Source of the DNA: Nemertoderma westbladi
Taxonomy: Eukaryota > Xenacoelomorpha > Nemertodermatida > Nemertodermatidae
NCBI GenBank assembly: GCA_032718475.1
Contig: JAUCBJ010008826.1
Span: 1-64,000, forward strand
Length of the DNA: 64,000 bases
Direction: 5' to 3'
Shown here: piece after piece, positions 21,523-33,337 of the stretch
How positions within the stretch are numbered: position 1 is the stretch's first letter
How the letters are laid out: each line of letters begins with the position of its first letter
The notes under the pieces: model-generated
What the model saw: the letters and a program-made list of their open reading frames with translations, nothing else
Database searches by the model: none
Told to the model about the DNA's origin: nothing
Translations under genes and position numbers: made by a program

Positions 21523-24500
21523 ATAACAGATATACGCTTCTTTATTGCAACGTAGGCAATAAAGCTGAAGTACCGGCCAACCGGTACCCAATAGGCCTGA
21601 CTACCTAACCACCCGGACCGGTACTTACAGCAGTACAGGTACAGCAGTATTATTTCGATTGTGATATTGTATACCGGTAGGCTGTTTAAGAGATTAGGGA
21701 CTGTACACCCCTTGTTTCTTTTGGAGCTTACTTATTTCTGTCAGGTTTTATTTATTTGTAGGTTAATATTGAGCAGAAGACGTGTAAGCCTGCTCAGATT
21801 ATACAGATAATTTGTAGGCTGGACTGTTGTCTGACTGTTGTTAAGTCTGAAGGGACTGTAGTGTGTGTAGAGTGTATGTCCGATAAAGTGCCAGTTGGGA
21901 ACGTAGGGGCTTCCAGTGCTGTGAGGTAAACCCCCTCGAAAGAATAAGTCGTACTACTCGGTTAGAACGCATACTAACTAACCATTTTGGAGTCTGCATA
22001 TACTGTAGTTTATTTAGGCTTGATAGTAGTCTGCCAGCGTTTGGTCTGTACTTTGTTTGTGTAGTCTGTACGGGTAGCGTAATATTTCTTATTTAGATAA
22101 TTTGTAGGCTGGATTGTTGTCTGGCTGTTGTTAGGTCTGAAGAAATTTCGGTGTGTGTAGAGTGTATGTCCGATAAAGTGCCAGTTGGGAACGTAGGGGC
22201 TTCCAGTGCTGTGAGGTAAACCCCCTCGAAAGAATAAGTCGTACTACTCGGTTAGAACGCATACTAACTAACCATTTCGGAGTCTGCATATACCGTAGTT
22301 TGTTTAGGCTTGATAGTAGTCTGTCAGTATTTGGTCTGCATTTTGTTTGAGTAGTCTGTACGCGTAGCGTAATATTTATTATTCAGAGTTTATGCGATTA
22401 TTCGCAACATTCATATCCCCAAGTTTATTCCTACAGTAATTGTGCTTGTTATATATACCGTTATAGTTAAACTAACCCCGGTACTACATCAGGGCTGCTT
22501 GGCGTAGGTAAAGACTGGTGATTTTGTGCCCCGGTCACTCCAGCAGATACCGTGGTTCTTTTAGCTGTACAAGTATTTCTAACTACTGATTATTTGTTGT
22601 ATAAGTACTTGTACCTAATTTAGGGTTTAGTGTACAGTGCTTTCCGAGGGTAATTAGTGTGTAGGCAGTATAATTGTGTTGTAAAGTGGATAATAGGCAC
22701 GTTGATTCTGGTAGACCGCGGTAATTAACTTCTAGGTAGGAACACTCCGTGATACATAACGTAGTACTTATAGCGATACGGCTATAAGTCGTCAGACGGT
22801 GGTATTTTCCTATCTGGACAACGCAATATATTTACTACTGCTTGTTATTTTCAAATACCGTAGTACCCTGTCCGTTGTAATAACCAGATATTCTAACCCT
22901 TTGTTAGGCTGGTTTGCAGACTTCTTGTAAAATTACCCTAAAAATTCATACGTGTAATTTTTGTGTTTATTTAGAGATTGTAATCTCACCCCGAATTGTA
23001 TGTAATTTGTAGTATTAAGTAACTTAGGTAAATTAGAATTATTTGTTTTAGTGTCCAACAAGTAGCACTTCACTGATAGCGCACAGCTTCTGTGTAGTGA
23101 CTCCTTCCCAGAAATAATAACATTTATTTCAAATATTGACAAAACCCATTATACGGGTATATATATATTATAAATCAACTCAAACCGATTTATAAATAGT
23201 AGGCCTGCCATACAACAATTAGGTCTCAATATCAGTTGGACTACTGCTCAAATAACGGTAATAAAGTAAGTTAAAGTAACCAAGTAACCCCTAAAATTCA
23301 GAAATTCAATAATTCTAAAATAATTGATATACCGGTATTTATAATAGGCTTATTATATTTATTTCTATAAATTTAGGCTGAAATTATACCGGTATTCTGT
23401 AATTAATTCTAGTCTGTAATTATACTTATATATATACATTATAAGTATAAGCTGTATACCGGTATTCACGATAGGCCTATTATATATATTTATATATTTG
23501 TGCTAAAATTATATACTGGTATTCTGTGACAAACCTAGTCTGTAATAATACTTATATATATACTATAAGCATACCGGTATTCTAATATATTATATATATA
23601 TATCACGCTACACTGAGTAGCAGTATCGGTAATTAATTACTAGGCTAACAGTTGATACTGAATTACTAGACTTGCTTTAACTGTAATATAGCAGTAGGCA
23701 TTCAACTGTACAAACAAACATGTCTGACACAAAGCAAAACCTGTCAGACAGCCTCCTAGATACAACCATCTGTGACCAAGAGCGGACGTCCGAGAATGGC
23801 TTCAGTTTTGACCTTCTTGATAAATATTTCTTTCAAAATTGTGATATCAATCTAAACAACTTGAGAATTCTAAGCATTTTGAGCTAAATAAATGAACTCT
23901 AAATATTCACTAGCACCAAATTGCCCACCCACCCTGTACAGCTGTAACAACGTTCTGGAACAAATAAATCATAATCTAAACATGTAGCCCCGGTGGTCTT
24001 CTAATCGTTCCTAAAAATAATTGGTAGATTCGAATTCGCATTGTACAATTAAACATTTCGGAAATAAACGTTTCGGATTATTTACTTAAATAGTTAAATT
24101 TATAAACTTTTTAATTATAAATAAATTAGTTATAAATAAAATCAAAATTTTATTCCACCGATGGGCTACGTGGATGATTATCTACAACTTTGAGTTTCAT
24201 CATTTTCCCGTAGGACCTATAGTTTTCTTAAATAGCGAAATTTATTACCTTTTTAATTATAAATATATTAGTTATAAATAAAGTCAACATTTTATTCCCC
24301 CGATGGGCTACGCGGATGATTATCTACAACTTTGAATTTCATCATTTTCCCGTAGGACCTATAGTTTTCTTAAATAGCGAAATTTATTACCTTTTTAATT
24401 ATAAATATATTAGTTATAAATAAAGTCAACATTTTATTCCCCCGATGGGCTATGCGGATGATTATCTACAACTTTGAATTTCATCATTTTCCCGTAGGAC

Positions 24501-25238
24501 CTATAGTTTTCTTAAATAGCGAAATTTATTACCTTTTTAATTATAAATATATTAGTTATAAATAAAGTCAACATTTTATTCCCCCGATGGGCTACGCGGA
24601 TGATTATCTACAACTTTGAATTTCATCACTTTCCCGTAGGACCTATAGTTTTCTTAAATAGCGAAATTTATTACCTTTTTAATTATAATATTAGTAATAA
24701 ATTGATCAATTTACTTGAAATTTGGTACACGTATTTCTGGTACCCCCCCTTCATATTGTGTGCAAATTAAAAAAAAAATCGTATCTGCAGTTCCTGAGAT
24801 CGACTGATTTTGGACTAGAGTGTACATATATACTGCTTTGCCACTACCATTATAATTCGCATCATTTACCCACTACTGATTAGCCCCATTCAATAGATTA
24901 ACTGTAAACATTGTTCATATAGTGGATATGTGTATTGCTGGGCAGACTGGCTATAGTATAACATCCGTCATTAAACAACCCCAGTAGTCAGACACTGTGG
25001 TTATCATTAAATCAAATTGTCTATAAATAGTACACATTAGATGGCGGCCATATTACTACTGAGATAACGGCATACTAGCAGCTCTACCTACCTACTGTGG
25101 TTGCCAAGCCAACTCTGAATTAATTCTACCAGCGAACTGCCTTGGTGCTCTTCCCAATCAGATATCGGCAAGATTTATTTCTAATAGTTTTAATTAATTT
25201 TTAATAACTTTAAAACATTCTCACTCGGCCCCTAATTT
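21523..25238 (+). other. Long 5' leader of copy A with two tandem duplications
   Basis: 3.7 kb between LTR and gag, unusually long. Two copies of a ~290-bp unit run from about 21809 to 22380 (aatttgtaggctgga, then gtgccagttgggaacgtagg). A 141-bp unit is repeated about four times at 24085-24690 (gatgggctacg at ~24162, 24303, 24444, 24586). A short run of tatata sits at 23590-23603. It may hold packaging and translation-control signals; this cannot be shown from sequence alone. Confidence 0.7.
23720..23887 (+). CDS. Possible 55-codon upstream ORF in the leader
   Basis: ATG (context caaacATGT) to TAA, product starting MSDTKQNLSD and rich in Asp/Leu. It precedes gag by 1.35 kb. No second copy lies in the window to test conservation, so it may be chance. 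Confidence 0.2.
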   Translation: MSDTKQNLSDSLLDTTICDQERTSENGFSFDLLDKYFFQNCDINLNNLRILSILS

Positions 25239-26852
25239 ATGAATTTGGGACGGCGCTTTATCTTGGTAGCTACTGCGCCGGTTTTCTTGCAGGGAAAGGG
25301 CCCTCTCCACCCAGACAGGAGTGTGGAACGTGTGAGACCGAAGTTCAACTCACCTCCTACTGTAAGAAAGATCATCCCTCCAGTAGTAATATCAGACCCT
25401 AGGCTAGTCCAACATCGTAGGTCTATCATAGGCACTCGAGCTCAGGTCAAGCGAGACCAAGAAGCAGCGGAACAGCAGCAACACTCGAGCCGAGAACTTA
25501 TTTCGCAGCGGCCCGACAGCTCCAGTAGTGAGGATACTGTAGAGCTGACACCCGAGCACGGAGCAAAGATGACAGATGCGGTTTATTCGGATCCCCTTCT
25601 CATCCTTCCTGCAGCCGTACTCACTAGGGTATTGATTGCGGTGGAGGAACACCAGATTGATTGGGCGAGAAGTAAGCGATCGACTAAGGATAGTTATGCG
25701 GGATACACAAGGGAAGAACTGAAGTCTATTGTCGAGTCGCAATGGAACTTCCCCGGACCCAGACTCCCGCTTGACTTATCGGAAGCTGCCTGGGAAGACA
25801 TACACAGGATGGGAGTAACCAAGGAAACCATCGATCCAGCTGTGTGGAAGAGGTCCGCAGCAGGATACGTACAGGGATTCTTCAGCTCCATGGAGCGATT
25901 AGAGGAACAATTGTTTAGACAACCACAAGGACCTCAAGAGCAGGGAGAGCTGCTTTATCAAGTTCGAGAAAGAATTCTAAGAATCAGACTAATCCTATCG
26001 GCCTTTGAGGAGGCTTCGAAAAGAAAACAAGGCACGTCGTTGCAAGTTGCCGTAAAGACTTGGTTTCAGCGAGTGAGTCTCAAAGTTCAAGGAACTGCCC
26101 AGTGGAAATCTCAGCTGGCTGAGCGCTCAACTCATGGAGAATCAACAGACGCTACCTTTTCCCAAGTGGAAAGCGAAGCGACAGCAGAGAAACCGCATAA
26201 GAGGGATGCTATTGACATCTATCTGTCAGACTATCAACGCTTTGTAGGTGATGAAGAGTTGAGGAGAAGGCTGGAGGGACTTAGCCCTAATAGTGAAGGA
26301 GCCAAGCTTGTGTTGGACGCAATCGATGCGGATATGAGAGCTGCGAACCAAGCTAAATTTGATGAACGCCTCCACATCACTAGAGTCCAAGAAGAACAAG
26401 TAAAGAAAAAACGTATAGAAGTCAGAAAGACAGCGGCAGTGGCAGCAGCAGTGGCAGCGGCAGAAGCGGAAAGAAAAGCGACAGCGGCAGCGGCAGAGGT
26501 AGAAGCGGAAAGAAAGGCGGTAGAAATGGAAAGAAAAGCGGCGGCGGCGGCAGCGGCAGCGGCAGAGGCAGAAGCGGAAAGAAAGGCGGTAGAAGTGGAA
26601 AGAAAAGCGGCAGTGGCAGCGGCCGAAGCGGAAAGAAAGGCGGCAGTGGCAGCGGCAGAGGCAGTGGCAGAAGCAGAAAGGAGAGCGTCTGAAGAAACCA
26701 CCCAACTAGAATTGGAAAACATTCAGGAGAATCAAGACTGCATAAATAAACAGTTAACAGCTAGTCAAATGCAGATGATGGGTGGATCAACTCCCAAAAG
26801 ACAGGGATATACATCATCTGAGGAAGGCGATACCACCGATCTTGAAGGCTGA
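25239..26852 (+). CDS. Gag N-terminal region with Ala/Glu/Arg/Lys coiled coil (copy A)
   Basis: 537 codons. The N-terminal ~110 residues are basic and proline-rich, then comes a helical region. Residues ~385-490 form a long AERKA-type alanine/charged repeat that should make a coiled coil. It ends in an acidic tail (SSEEGDTTDLEG) at a TGA. After the TGA the same frame stays open (RSRLSRRRRM, then LPDLHPAVRR), and copy B carries the equivalent of the latter (LPPAVRRQLA) at the window edge. The TGA could be a mutation or a genuine stop between two products. The role is presumed particle assembly, from position before the nucleocapsid. The start at 25239 is simply the first ATG. Confidence 0.7.
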   Translation: MNLGRRFILVATAPVFLQGKGPLHPDRSVERVRPKFNSPPTVRKIIPPVVISDPRLVQHRRSIIGTRAQVKRDQEAAEQQQHSSRELISQRPDSSSSEDTVELTPEHGAKMTDAVYSDPLLILPAAVLTRVLIAVEEHQIDWARSKRSTKDSYAGYTREELKSIVESQWNFPGPRLPLDLSEAAWEDIHRMGVTKETIDPAVWKRSAAGYVQGFFSSMERLEEQLFRQPQGPQEQGELLYQVRERILRIRLILSAFEEASKRKQGTSLQVAVKTWFQRVSLKVQGTAQWKSQLAERSTHGESTDATFSQVESEATAEKPHKRDAIDIYLSDYQRFVGDEELRRRLEGLSPNSEGAKLVLDAIDADMRAANQAKFDERLHITRVQEEQVKKKRIEVRKTAAVAAAVAAAEAERKATAAAAEVEAERKAVEMERKAAAAAAAAAEAEAERKAVEVERKAAVAAAEAERKAAVAAAEAVAEAERRASEETTQLELENIQENQDCINKQLTASQMQMMGGSTPKRQGYTSSEEGDTTDLEG

Positions 26853-28995
26853 GGAAATAGATCTCGTCTAAGCAGACGTAGAAGAATGTCCCACCGTCAG
26901 AAATTGCCTGATTTGCACCCAGCTGTTAGAAGGCAACTAACTAACACAAATTTAGGTAGTACAGAACCCACAGACCAAATAATTAACATAGAAAGACATA
27001 GTAGATGAGCCCGAAATAATTAGGCCTGTTCTCGAAGCCACCCCTTCGGTGATAGAGACACCTGTACTCCCTGAACCTATCTCTAAATTCCCCCTGCACA
27101 GCATTAAGCTACCTGTGCCCAGCAGAACAGCCCATGAGACAGTTCATGTCCTGGACTCCGAGCGAAATATTAATGATTTGTCGCCCATTGTCCCTCGTCC
27201 GCCCGCTACAACGTTGGCGACTCCCGCTTCGGCGGTCGAGTGGGTGGATGAGAGACGGCGGGGGATGGATCTCCTGCTCGGGCAGATGCAGGAGACTGTT
27301 AAGCAGTTCAAGGGCACAGTAAGGGAAAGTAGGTTAGAGTTGCAAGAAGTGCAGCAAAGTATCGCGTTAGAACGCGATAAATTAGTAAATACACAAAAGG
27401 GTATACCACCACCCCCTGTAACAATGTGTCAACCTGTTAGGTCTGAAGTATTTCATGCGCAAGGTGTGGAGCCTACATGCATCTATACTGCTAGCGAAGT
27501 GGAAACTCCTATAGTAAACCCTATTAAGGGTAATTATAAACCTGTTGACAATGATATTCCATATAGACTTGATAATAATCCGAGAAATTTATATACCGAT
27601 AACTCGATATTAAATAACACGATGGCCCAAGAAAGTTTTACGCGTCAAATGGCTAGAACCGAAGCCCGTCAAGCGGTAAAGATGGGAGAGATCGTCAAGT
27701 TCAATGGAGATGAGATGAAATGGTTACCTTTTAATGAATATTACAAAGATAACATACAGAACTCTGTGCTATCTAACGGAGAGAAACTTAGATTCCTCAT
27801 CGAGTGCTTGGAAGGATCTCCCAAGTTAATGGCGTTAAAGTTTATTGGACATCCCGATGGATTAAGACAAGTTTGGGATACCCTAAACATCAGGTATGGT
27901 AATAGGAATAACATAGCTAGGTATTTATATGCAAAATTGGTAGCGCCCCGAAAGTTCATTAGCAGCGGGATAATAGAGTTTTCCGATGAGATTCAAGAGA
28001 TCTGTAGACAATTAGATTGGCTAGGTAAGTCTCATGAATATCAGAGTTCTATGGTTATTGGAGCTGTGGCTTCTACCTTACCGAAGGGTGGAGTAGGTAC
28101 ACGCTGGGATAAGAAAGTGTTATATATGATGGAACAGCAACGACGAGACCCTACCATGGCTGATCTCATGTCATTCTTAGATGGAGAAGTGAAATTACAG
28201 CTCCTAAAGCAGTCCAGAGAGAAGACACCGGAAAACAAGGTAAGTGAGAAACCCGTTTCTAGGAGAAAGGTAACCCCAGTGTGTTATACCGACGACGGCG
28301 AAAGCCAGGCTTCTCAAGGAGAGGACAGCGGGAAAGACACTGAAAGATCTTATTATGTCAATAAAACGCCTAAAGAACAGGTAAGTAAATTCAAGTCTCG
28401 AACCAAAGACAGGAGAGAACAGGTAAGAAAAACTCCTCCTACTTCTCCTAAGAGAATTCAGGTAAGAAAGCCCGAAGAAAGAACGAGTGTGCACAATGTT
28501 ATTCAAAATAAGGTAAGTAACATCAAACCGAAATGTGTGCTATGTGACGGGACCCATCGTTTGAATATGTGTGATGAATTCCTAAAGAAATCATTAACGG
28601 AGAGACGGGAAGTCATGTGGGATAAGCGGTTGTGTTATAATTGCCTCAGACAAGGACACCAACGGCGAACCTGTTACTCCGACACAAGGTGTGCAAAGTG
28701 CGGTGCGAAACATCATATCTTGTTGCACACTGAATTCGAACGAAACAGCCCGAGTCAGGTAAGTGATTCCGAACTACATGTCCAATTCAGTGATGTGAAC
28801 GACACTGACCAAAGTTCTGAGATGGAAGGATTCTATACGGATGAATTCTCCGACGAAGATGAATCCTGTTACATGATAAATACCGCAGTGTATCGAGCAC
28901 TTACGTATGAAAAAGACACAGACAGCGAGCTCACCCTAACTACTTCTGATCGACAACCATCTTGGAAAGCACTAACTTCCAATGTAGGAATCTGA
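26853..28995 (+). pseudogene. Gag capsid/nucleocapsid region (DUF1759 and zinc knuckles), copy A
   Basis: After the TGA at 26850 the frame continues until an 8-bp loss near 26998 (relative to copy B) shifts it, and it is open again from 27049. Contents: a linker; a DUF1759-like domain (VKFNGDEMKWLPFNEYY to about MADLMSFLDGEVKLQLL) typical of BEL/Pao Gag; a Ser/Lys/Arg-rich linker; then three zinc-binding motifs, CVLCDGTHRLNMC, CYNCLRQGHQRRTC and CAKCGAKHHILLH. A nonsense TGA at 28993-28995 replaces an arginine codon found in copy B, so the protease is cut off. Confidence 0.85.
28239..28764 (+). promoter_or_regulatory. Array of six in-frame 5' splice-site-like sequences
   Basis: AG|GTAAGT or AG|GTAAGA occurs with breaks after 28239, 28380, 28422, 28461, 28512 and 28758. 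Distances are 141, 42, 39, 51 and 246, all multiples of three, because every site encodes Val-Ser or Val-Arg in the gag frame. Copy B keeps the sites except the second, where a 6-bp deletion leaves GACGTAAGT. The role as splice donors is inferred. Confidence 0.45.
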
Positions 28996-30273
28996 GAATT
29001 TCCTGTAGTACAGTTAAGGGTCCACGGACCTAAGAGGAGTTATATAGTGAACGCCCTCCTTGACTCCGGTAGCACAGGAACATTCATCGACAAAGAACTA
29101 GCCGAAGACATCTTTGCTGGACAACACAAGTTCCGAACTAAGCTAAACATGTCAGGAATTATGCAGGTTTGGAAATCTACAGTAATAGCGGATTATTATG
29201 TAGGTGCGTTGTCCACCCCCCAGGATGAACTAGGAGAACACAGCATAAGGTCAGTAAAAATGGTGGCGATAAAGAACTTCGCTACCAGCCAAGTAGAACC
29301 TTATAACTGGGATGAGGACGATTTCACCCAGCAGTTTGATATACCTAGATTCAACACCGATTACCCTGGAGTGCAAATACTCATCGGTCAAAATGCGCAC
29401 GAGGCGCTCGAGACATTGGAGAAACGGCCTGCTCAACCGCAACCACTACAAGCTTATGCGGGAAGAACTAGAGTGGGTTGGTACTTTACTGGCCCTTCCC
29501 GTAGAACTCTCATGGAAAGATTACCGAAAGATCAGGTATATCAAGTAAGAGAATGGGAAGCGGAGAGCAGTGAGGTAGACGACCCAACTGAGGGAACACC
29601 ATACTCCTCAGATAATGACGATATTAACTCCAATGTAGATCAATGGAGACATTGCCCCAAGACGATTAATCTGGCCGACATCGCTTCCAGAGGAGCAACT
29701 CCTCAAGAACTGACAGATACTCCAGACAGGTTAGGTGGACCCGATTTCCTAAGTAGAGAAGATGAATGGCCTCCTCATCTTACCACGGCTGAGATTAGAC
29801 AAGCCAAGGGAGCGGAGAAAGTCAAACCTAAAACCCGGACGAGTAAATCAAGGTTATTTAAACCCGTGATAGATCTGTCTGTACTACACATTGCCAGGGA
29901 CGACGCTGTGGATCTAAACTCCCCCACCACGAACCGATCTGTTGTGGAGATCAGAGAGAGAGACTGGAGATCTGGAACACCAGACGTCTCGCCGGGACTC
30001 TCACCTCTCCTGCCGGGAGCGATGGACCACTATAGATCCTGGAATCGGCTTTGTAAGGCCGTCGTGTATTTGAAGCGATGTTTCTATCGTCACTATTCCA
30101 GGACGAAGAGGAAACCTGGAATTGTCTTCGAGATACAGCAGCTCAATCGCCCAGTTGGTCGTTTATGTTTACTGGAAAGAGACCGAGAACTGTCCGGAAA
30201 CTATGGAAGGCAAGATACTCTTCCCACGACCACCTCCCTAATCCAACAAACATCTAGGGACTCCCCAACGTAA
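28996..30273 (+). pseudogene. Protease plus RNase H/integrase remnants (pol, copy A)
   Basis: In frame after the TGA: an aspartic protease of the DUF1758 type with the catalytic LLDSGSTGTFID. It runs normally to SSDNDDI (~29625), then jumps to DQWRHCPKTINLADIASRG, the end of RNase H, so the whole RT is missing. After the linker (SWNRLCKAVVYLKRCF) it jumps again from SRTK to KPGIVFEIQQLNRPVGR, the DUF5641 C-terminal end, so the integrase core is missing too. The frame stays open through both junctions. Protease would cleave the polyprotein; no polymerase or integrase can be made. Confidence 0.85.
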
Positions 30274-31902
30274 CATCGTCTGGAGTGGGTGTGTGACTAT
30301 ATTATTTTATATTCTTATTATTTTATATTTATGTATGTATTATTATGTAATTTTATTATAATCATTTTCTTTAATTTTATTTAGTAGAATGTTATTTTAG
30401 CGATTATTTAGTAGATTAGTGCAATATATATTAGTGTTTATTACTTAATTACTTATATATTATATATTTACAGCGACGGCGAGAAATAATTCTTTTTCTC
30501 TTTCCTTACTGTCCGTGTTACATTACAAATACGTAACTACAGTAAGATGAAATATCCGTACTTATTAAAGTACAATAAAGCCACTACTATATTCAAGTAT
30601 TATTGGTAGGCAGAGTATTAGGAATGCAAAGTTCAGATCCTCGTGTCTCGGCTAAACCAAGCTCTGGGTAGACCTTGGAAACGACTTGCCTCTTCACACT
30701 GACATTGCTTCGTGCGATATTGCTCTTCTACTTTATATTAAATAATACATATAGTAGCGTGATGTCCCTCTAACAGTAGCGTGAAACGCAAATAAATCTG
30801 TTAAACCTTTTGACCATCTGTAATTCTAGTCGATTAAGATATCGCGGCACCCACCGATATACTTGAAAGACAAATTCTAGAATCAGTGGTTAACGTCCCC
30901 AGACAAGTTCTGGAATAAACTGGTGCCCATCCTAAATATTAATTATTAATATTTACAAAATCTGTCAAATTTTAGATCCTTTAAAATTCTAGTCTATTAA
31001 GATATCGTAGCACTTACCGATATTCTTAAAAAGACCAATTTCCTAGAATCAAGGATCCTAGTCCCCAGACATGTTCTGGAATAAAATTGTGTCTATTTAA
31101 TATTAAATAATAAAATTTACGGGAATAAATTTAAATTCATATTTTAATGAATTTGATAAATTGTCATTTTTATGCAATTTATAACATTCCCAAAATTCCA
31201 TAAATTAATAGATCATGGGAGCGGAGATTCACCCTATTAAGTATATTAGTGTGCGAGAATCTCCAATATGTAGTCAATAGCCGATAAAATTCATAAAATC
31301 ATGTATAGAGAGGATATTGACCATTAAAGAATTACTATTAAATAGCATCCCAGATCTGTATGCATGAGAATTACCCTAATTCTACCGCTAGCTTTCCATA
31401 ATGTCACCATGGCAACAACCACGCTAGAATTAGAAGTGAGTCCAAAGAACAATAAAGCTTGCCCATTGAATAGCATAAGGAATAAAATAGCACACTACTA
31501 GTATCCCAGGATACCCAATAATAACGTGGCATTCTGGAAGGCACTGACTAATGGACAAATGGCCCGAATGTGTGCGATTTGTGACAGTTGTGTGGATTTT
31601 GTGCGTTTATAGGTGAATGTTACTACTAAAGTGTGTTTACAGTAGCGAGTCGCAATTGTGAAAGTAGCCCTAACTCTCCAGTAAGAACCTGAAGTAAATC
31701 TAAGCCTTTGGGACGGACGGTGGAGTGACTCGCGCTGGTTGTTGTAGTCGTTGTGCAGCTACGACGTTGGCGATAGGCACATCGGCGAAAGTACACCAGC
31801 GCTGAGGATCTTGCGCTGTCCGGGGGCTGAGAGGGGTAGGCAGCGACGCTCGCTAGCCTAAATATAAACTCATTATAATATTGATAAACTCATATAGCAG
31901 AT
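30274..31902 (+). other. Conserved pol-ORF2 spacer, copy A
   Basis: 1.63 kb without long frames, AT-rich. A ~175-bp unit is duplicated (attctagtc-attaagatatcg near 30823 and 30995; ccccagaca-gttctggaataaa in both). The last 250 bp are GC-richer (ggagtgactcgcg, ctgtccggggg), ending cataggcagATATG-like just before ORF2. Copy B (55395-57032) matches throughout at a level similar to the coding regions, suggesting function (promoter, splice acceptor or export element). Confidence 0.6.
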
Positions 31903-33259
31903 ATGACTGAGTTGATAGAAGATGATCTTGGTATCAGGGAGCGATATACTCTACCTTTACAAACGTTTGTTGATAGCTTGATATGCGGCGACGCTGGTCC
32001 AACTACTACAGAGGACGATGGTCGTTATATCGAACCGCCAATGTCCCAGGAGCAACTTACGCGTGAATTGGACTATAGAAACTTCACCGCTCGCTATACG
32101 CATCGTAATGGTATGCATATGGACTTCTTAACTACTGGTCATCCTATCGATTTACACGATATGGACGATGTCGACACCGAAAGGGAAATGGTACTGTTTG
32201 AGTATCCTACCCAGCGGAGTCGGAATGATAAACTGAAAATCGAATGCGAAAATTCTATTCGAAATCGACTCGAAAGAGAAGACATTAAAGAACCGGATAA
32301 ACGCGGTAACTCCAACGTATATTTGGAATTCTTGAGAGAAACATTGTAAAACCGAATAAATATCACCCGCGTTTCCCCTACAAGATGTGCGTCTTTGGTA
32401 TTATTGCAATGAATGCCCAAGACCCAACCAACAAACGGAAAGACATAAACATCCGTAGAGACGTTGCTTTAAACACGGTTACTCGCTATATTTACGGGAG
32501 TTTCGAGCGAAACTTGTTCGATGTATCACCTACGCTCGCTCGATTCAAACAATCCTTAAATAAACCTATGATCAGAGTTCCGGAATACTCGGTCAGACCT
32601 CCTCATTCCCTAGTTAGACCTCAGACTCTTGATCCTAATAGTATCATGGATCCTCCCGAACTGTACTCACTGTTCAAAGATCTAGTGCTACCCGAACAGT
32701 TAGTCGGTGGCACTCCGGTTGTGGGCTCCCTAAATATTCGCCCATCTTACCTAGTCGGATTGGGACGCGGACATCTAATATCGTCATTCAACCGTATCAT
32801 CGTCCCTGTTTAACCCGATACAACCTGTCACCGAAGCGGAGGAAAGAGTTGTACGAAACGCGTTGGACACTATTCGTCAAAAGATCGGAAAATGAACCTA
32901 CAATTGTTTAGAGAAACGTAAATTGCAGCAGCAAGTCCAAGCAGTAAACGAATTAATTTTATCTCAGTTCGATCAGGAAATTCAGAATCTCTAAGAAGAT
33001 ATCGAACTTGGACGACCCTATTCTCTGCAAGAGTTTTGGACAAACGCATCCAACGATAAGCAGAGGAAAATCAGCTCGAGGAGAAGCATATCGAAATGGA
33101 CGAGACATCGACCGTAACCCTAAACCTTCAGATGCAATTGTATTGCACCCTTTACCCAGGAGTTATAGCCCTCCTAGTAAAGTGGCTCGCCCCAAAGAGA
33201 AAAGGACTCTTGCTAGCCTCAAAAAACTGCGTAAACGCCGTCCGCGTAAGAAAGACTAA
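31903..33259 (+). pseudogene. ORF2 (unknown post-pol protein), deleted copy A
   Basis: Starts MTELIEDDLGIRERYTLPLQ like copy B. Open to 32349, where a frameshift and stop intervene; continues in another frame from 32385 to 32813, with more stops to 33050. Near 33095 it jumps from the EKHIEMDE region to the C-terminal RNPKPSDA...RKRRPRKKD tail, losing about 2.7 kb including the CCHC knuckle. It cannot make a normal protein. Confidence 0.8.
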
Positions 33260-33327
33260 CTGTTTAGAGTATTTTTATATTTTAGAAACTGTGATTTTTT
33301 ATATTTTATAGACTTAAATCCCATTTT

Positions 33328-33337
33328 CTGGGAGCGG
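33328..33337 (+). promoter_or_regulatory. Polypurine tract, copy A
   Basis: ctgggagcgg immediately precedes the 3' LTR, as in copies B and C. Confidence 0.75.

Noticed and set aside
21523-21560. Primer-binding site after the 5' LTR
   Set aside because: No TGG-starting stretch complementary to a tRNA 3' end was found close to the LTR; left unassigned.
26226-26722. Ala/Ser-rich and Cys/Arg-rich minus-strand frames
   Set aside because: Antisense shadows of the alanine/charged coiled coil in gag.
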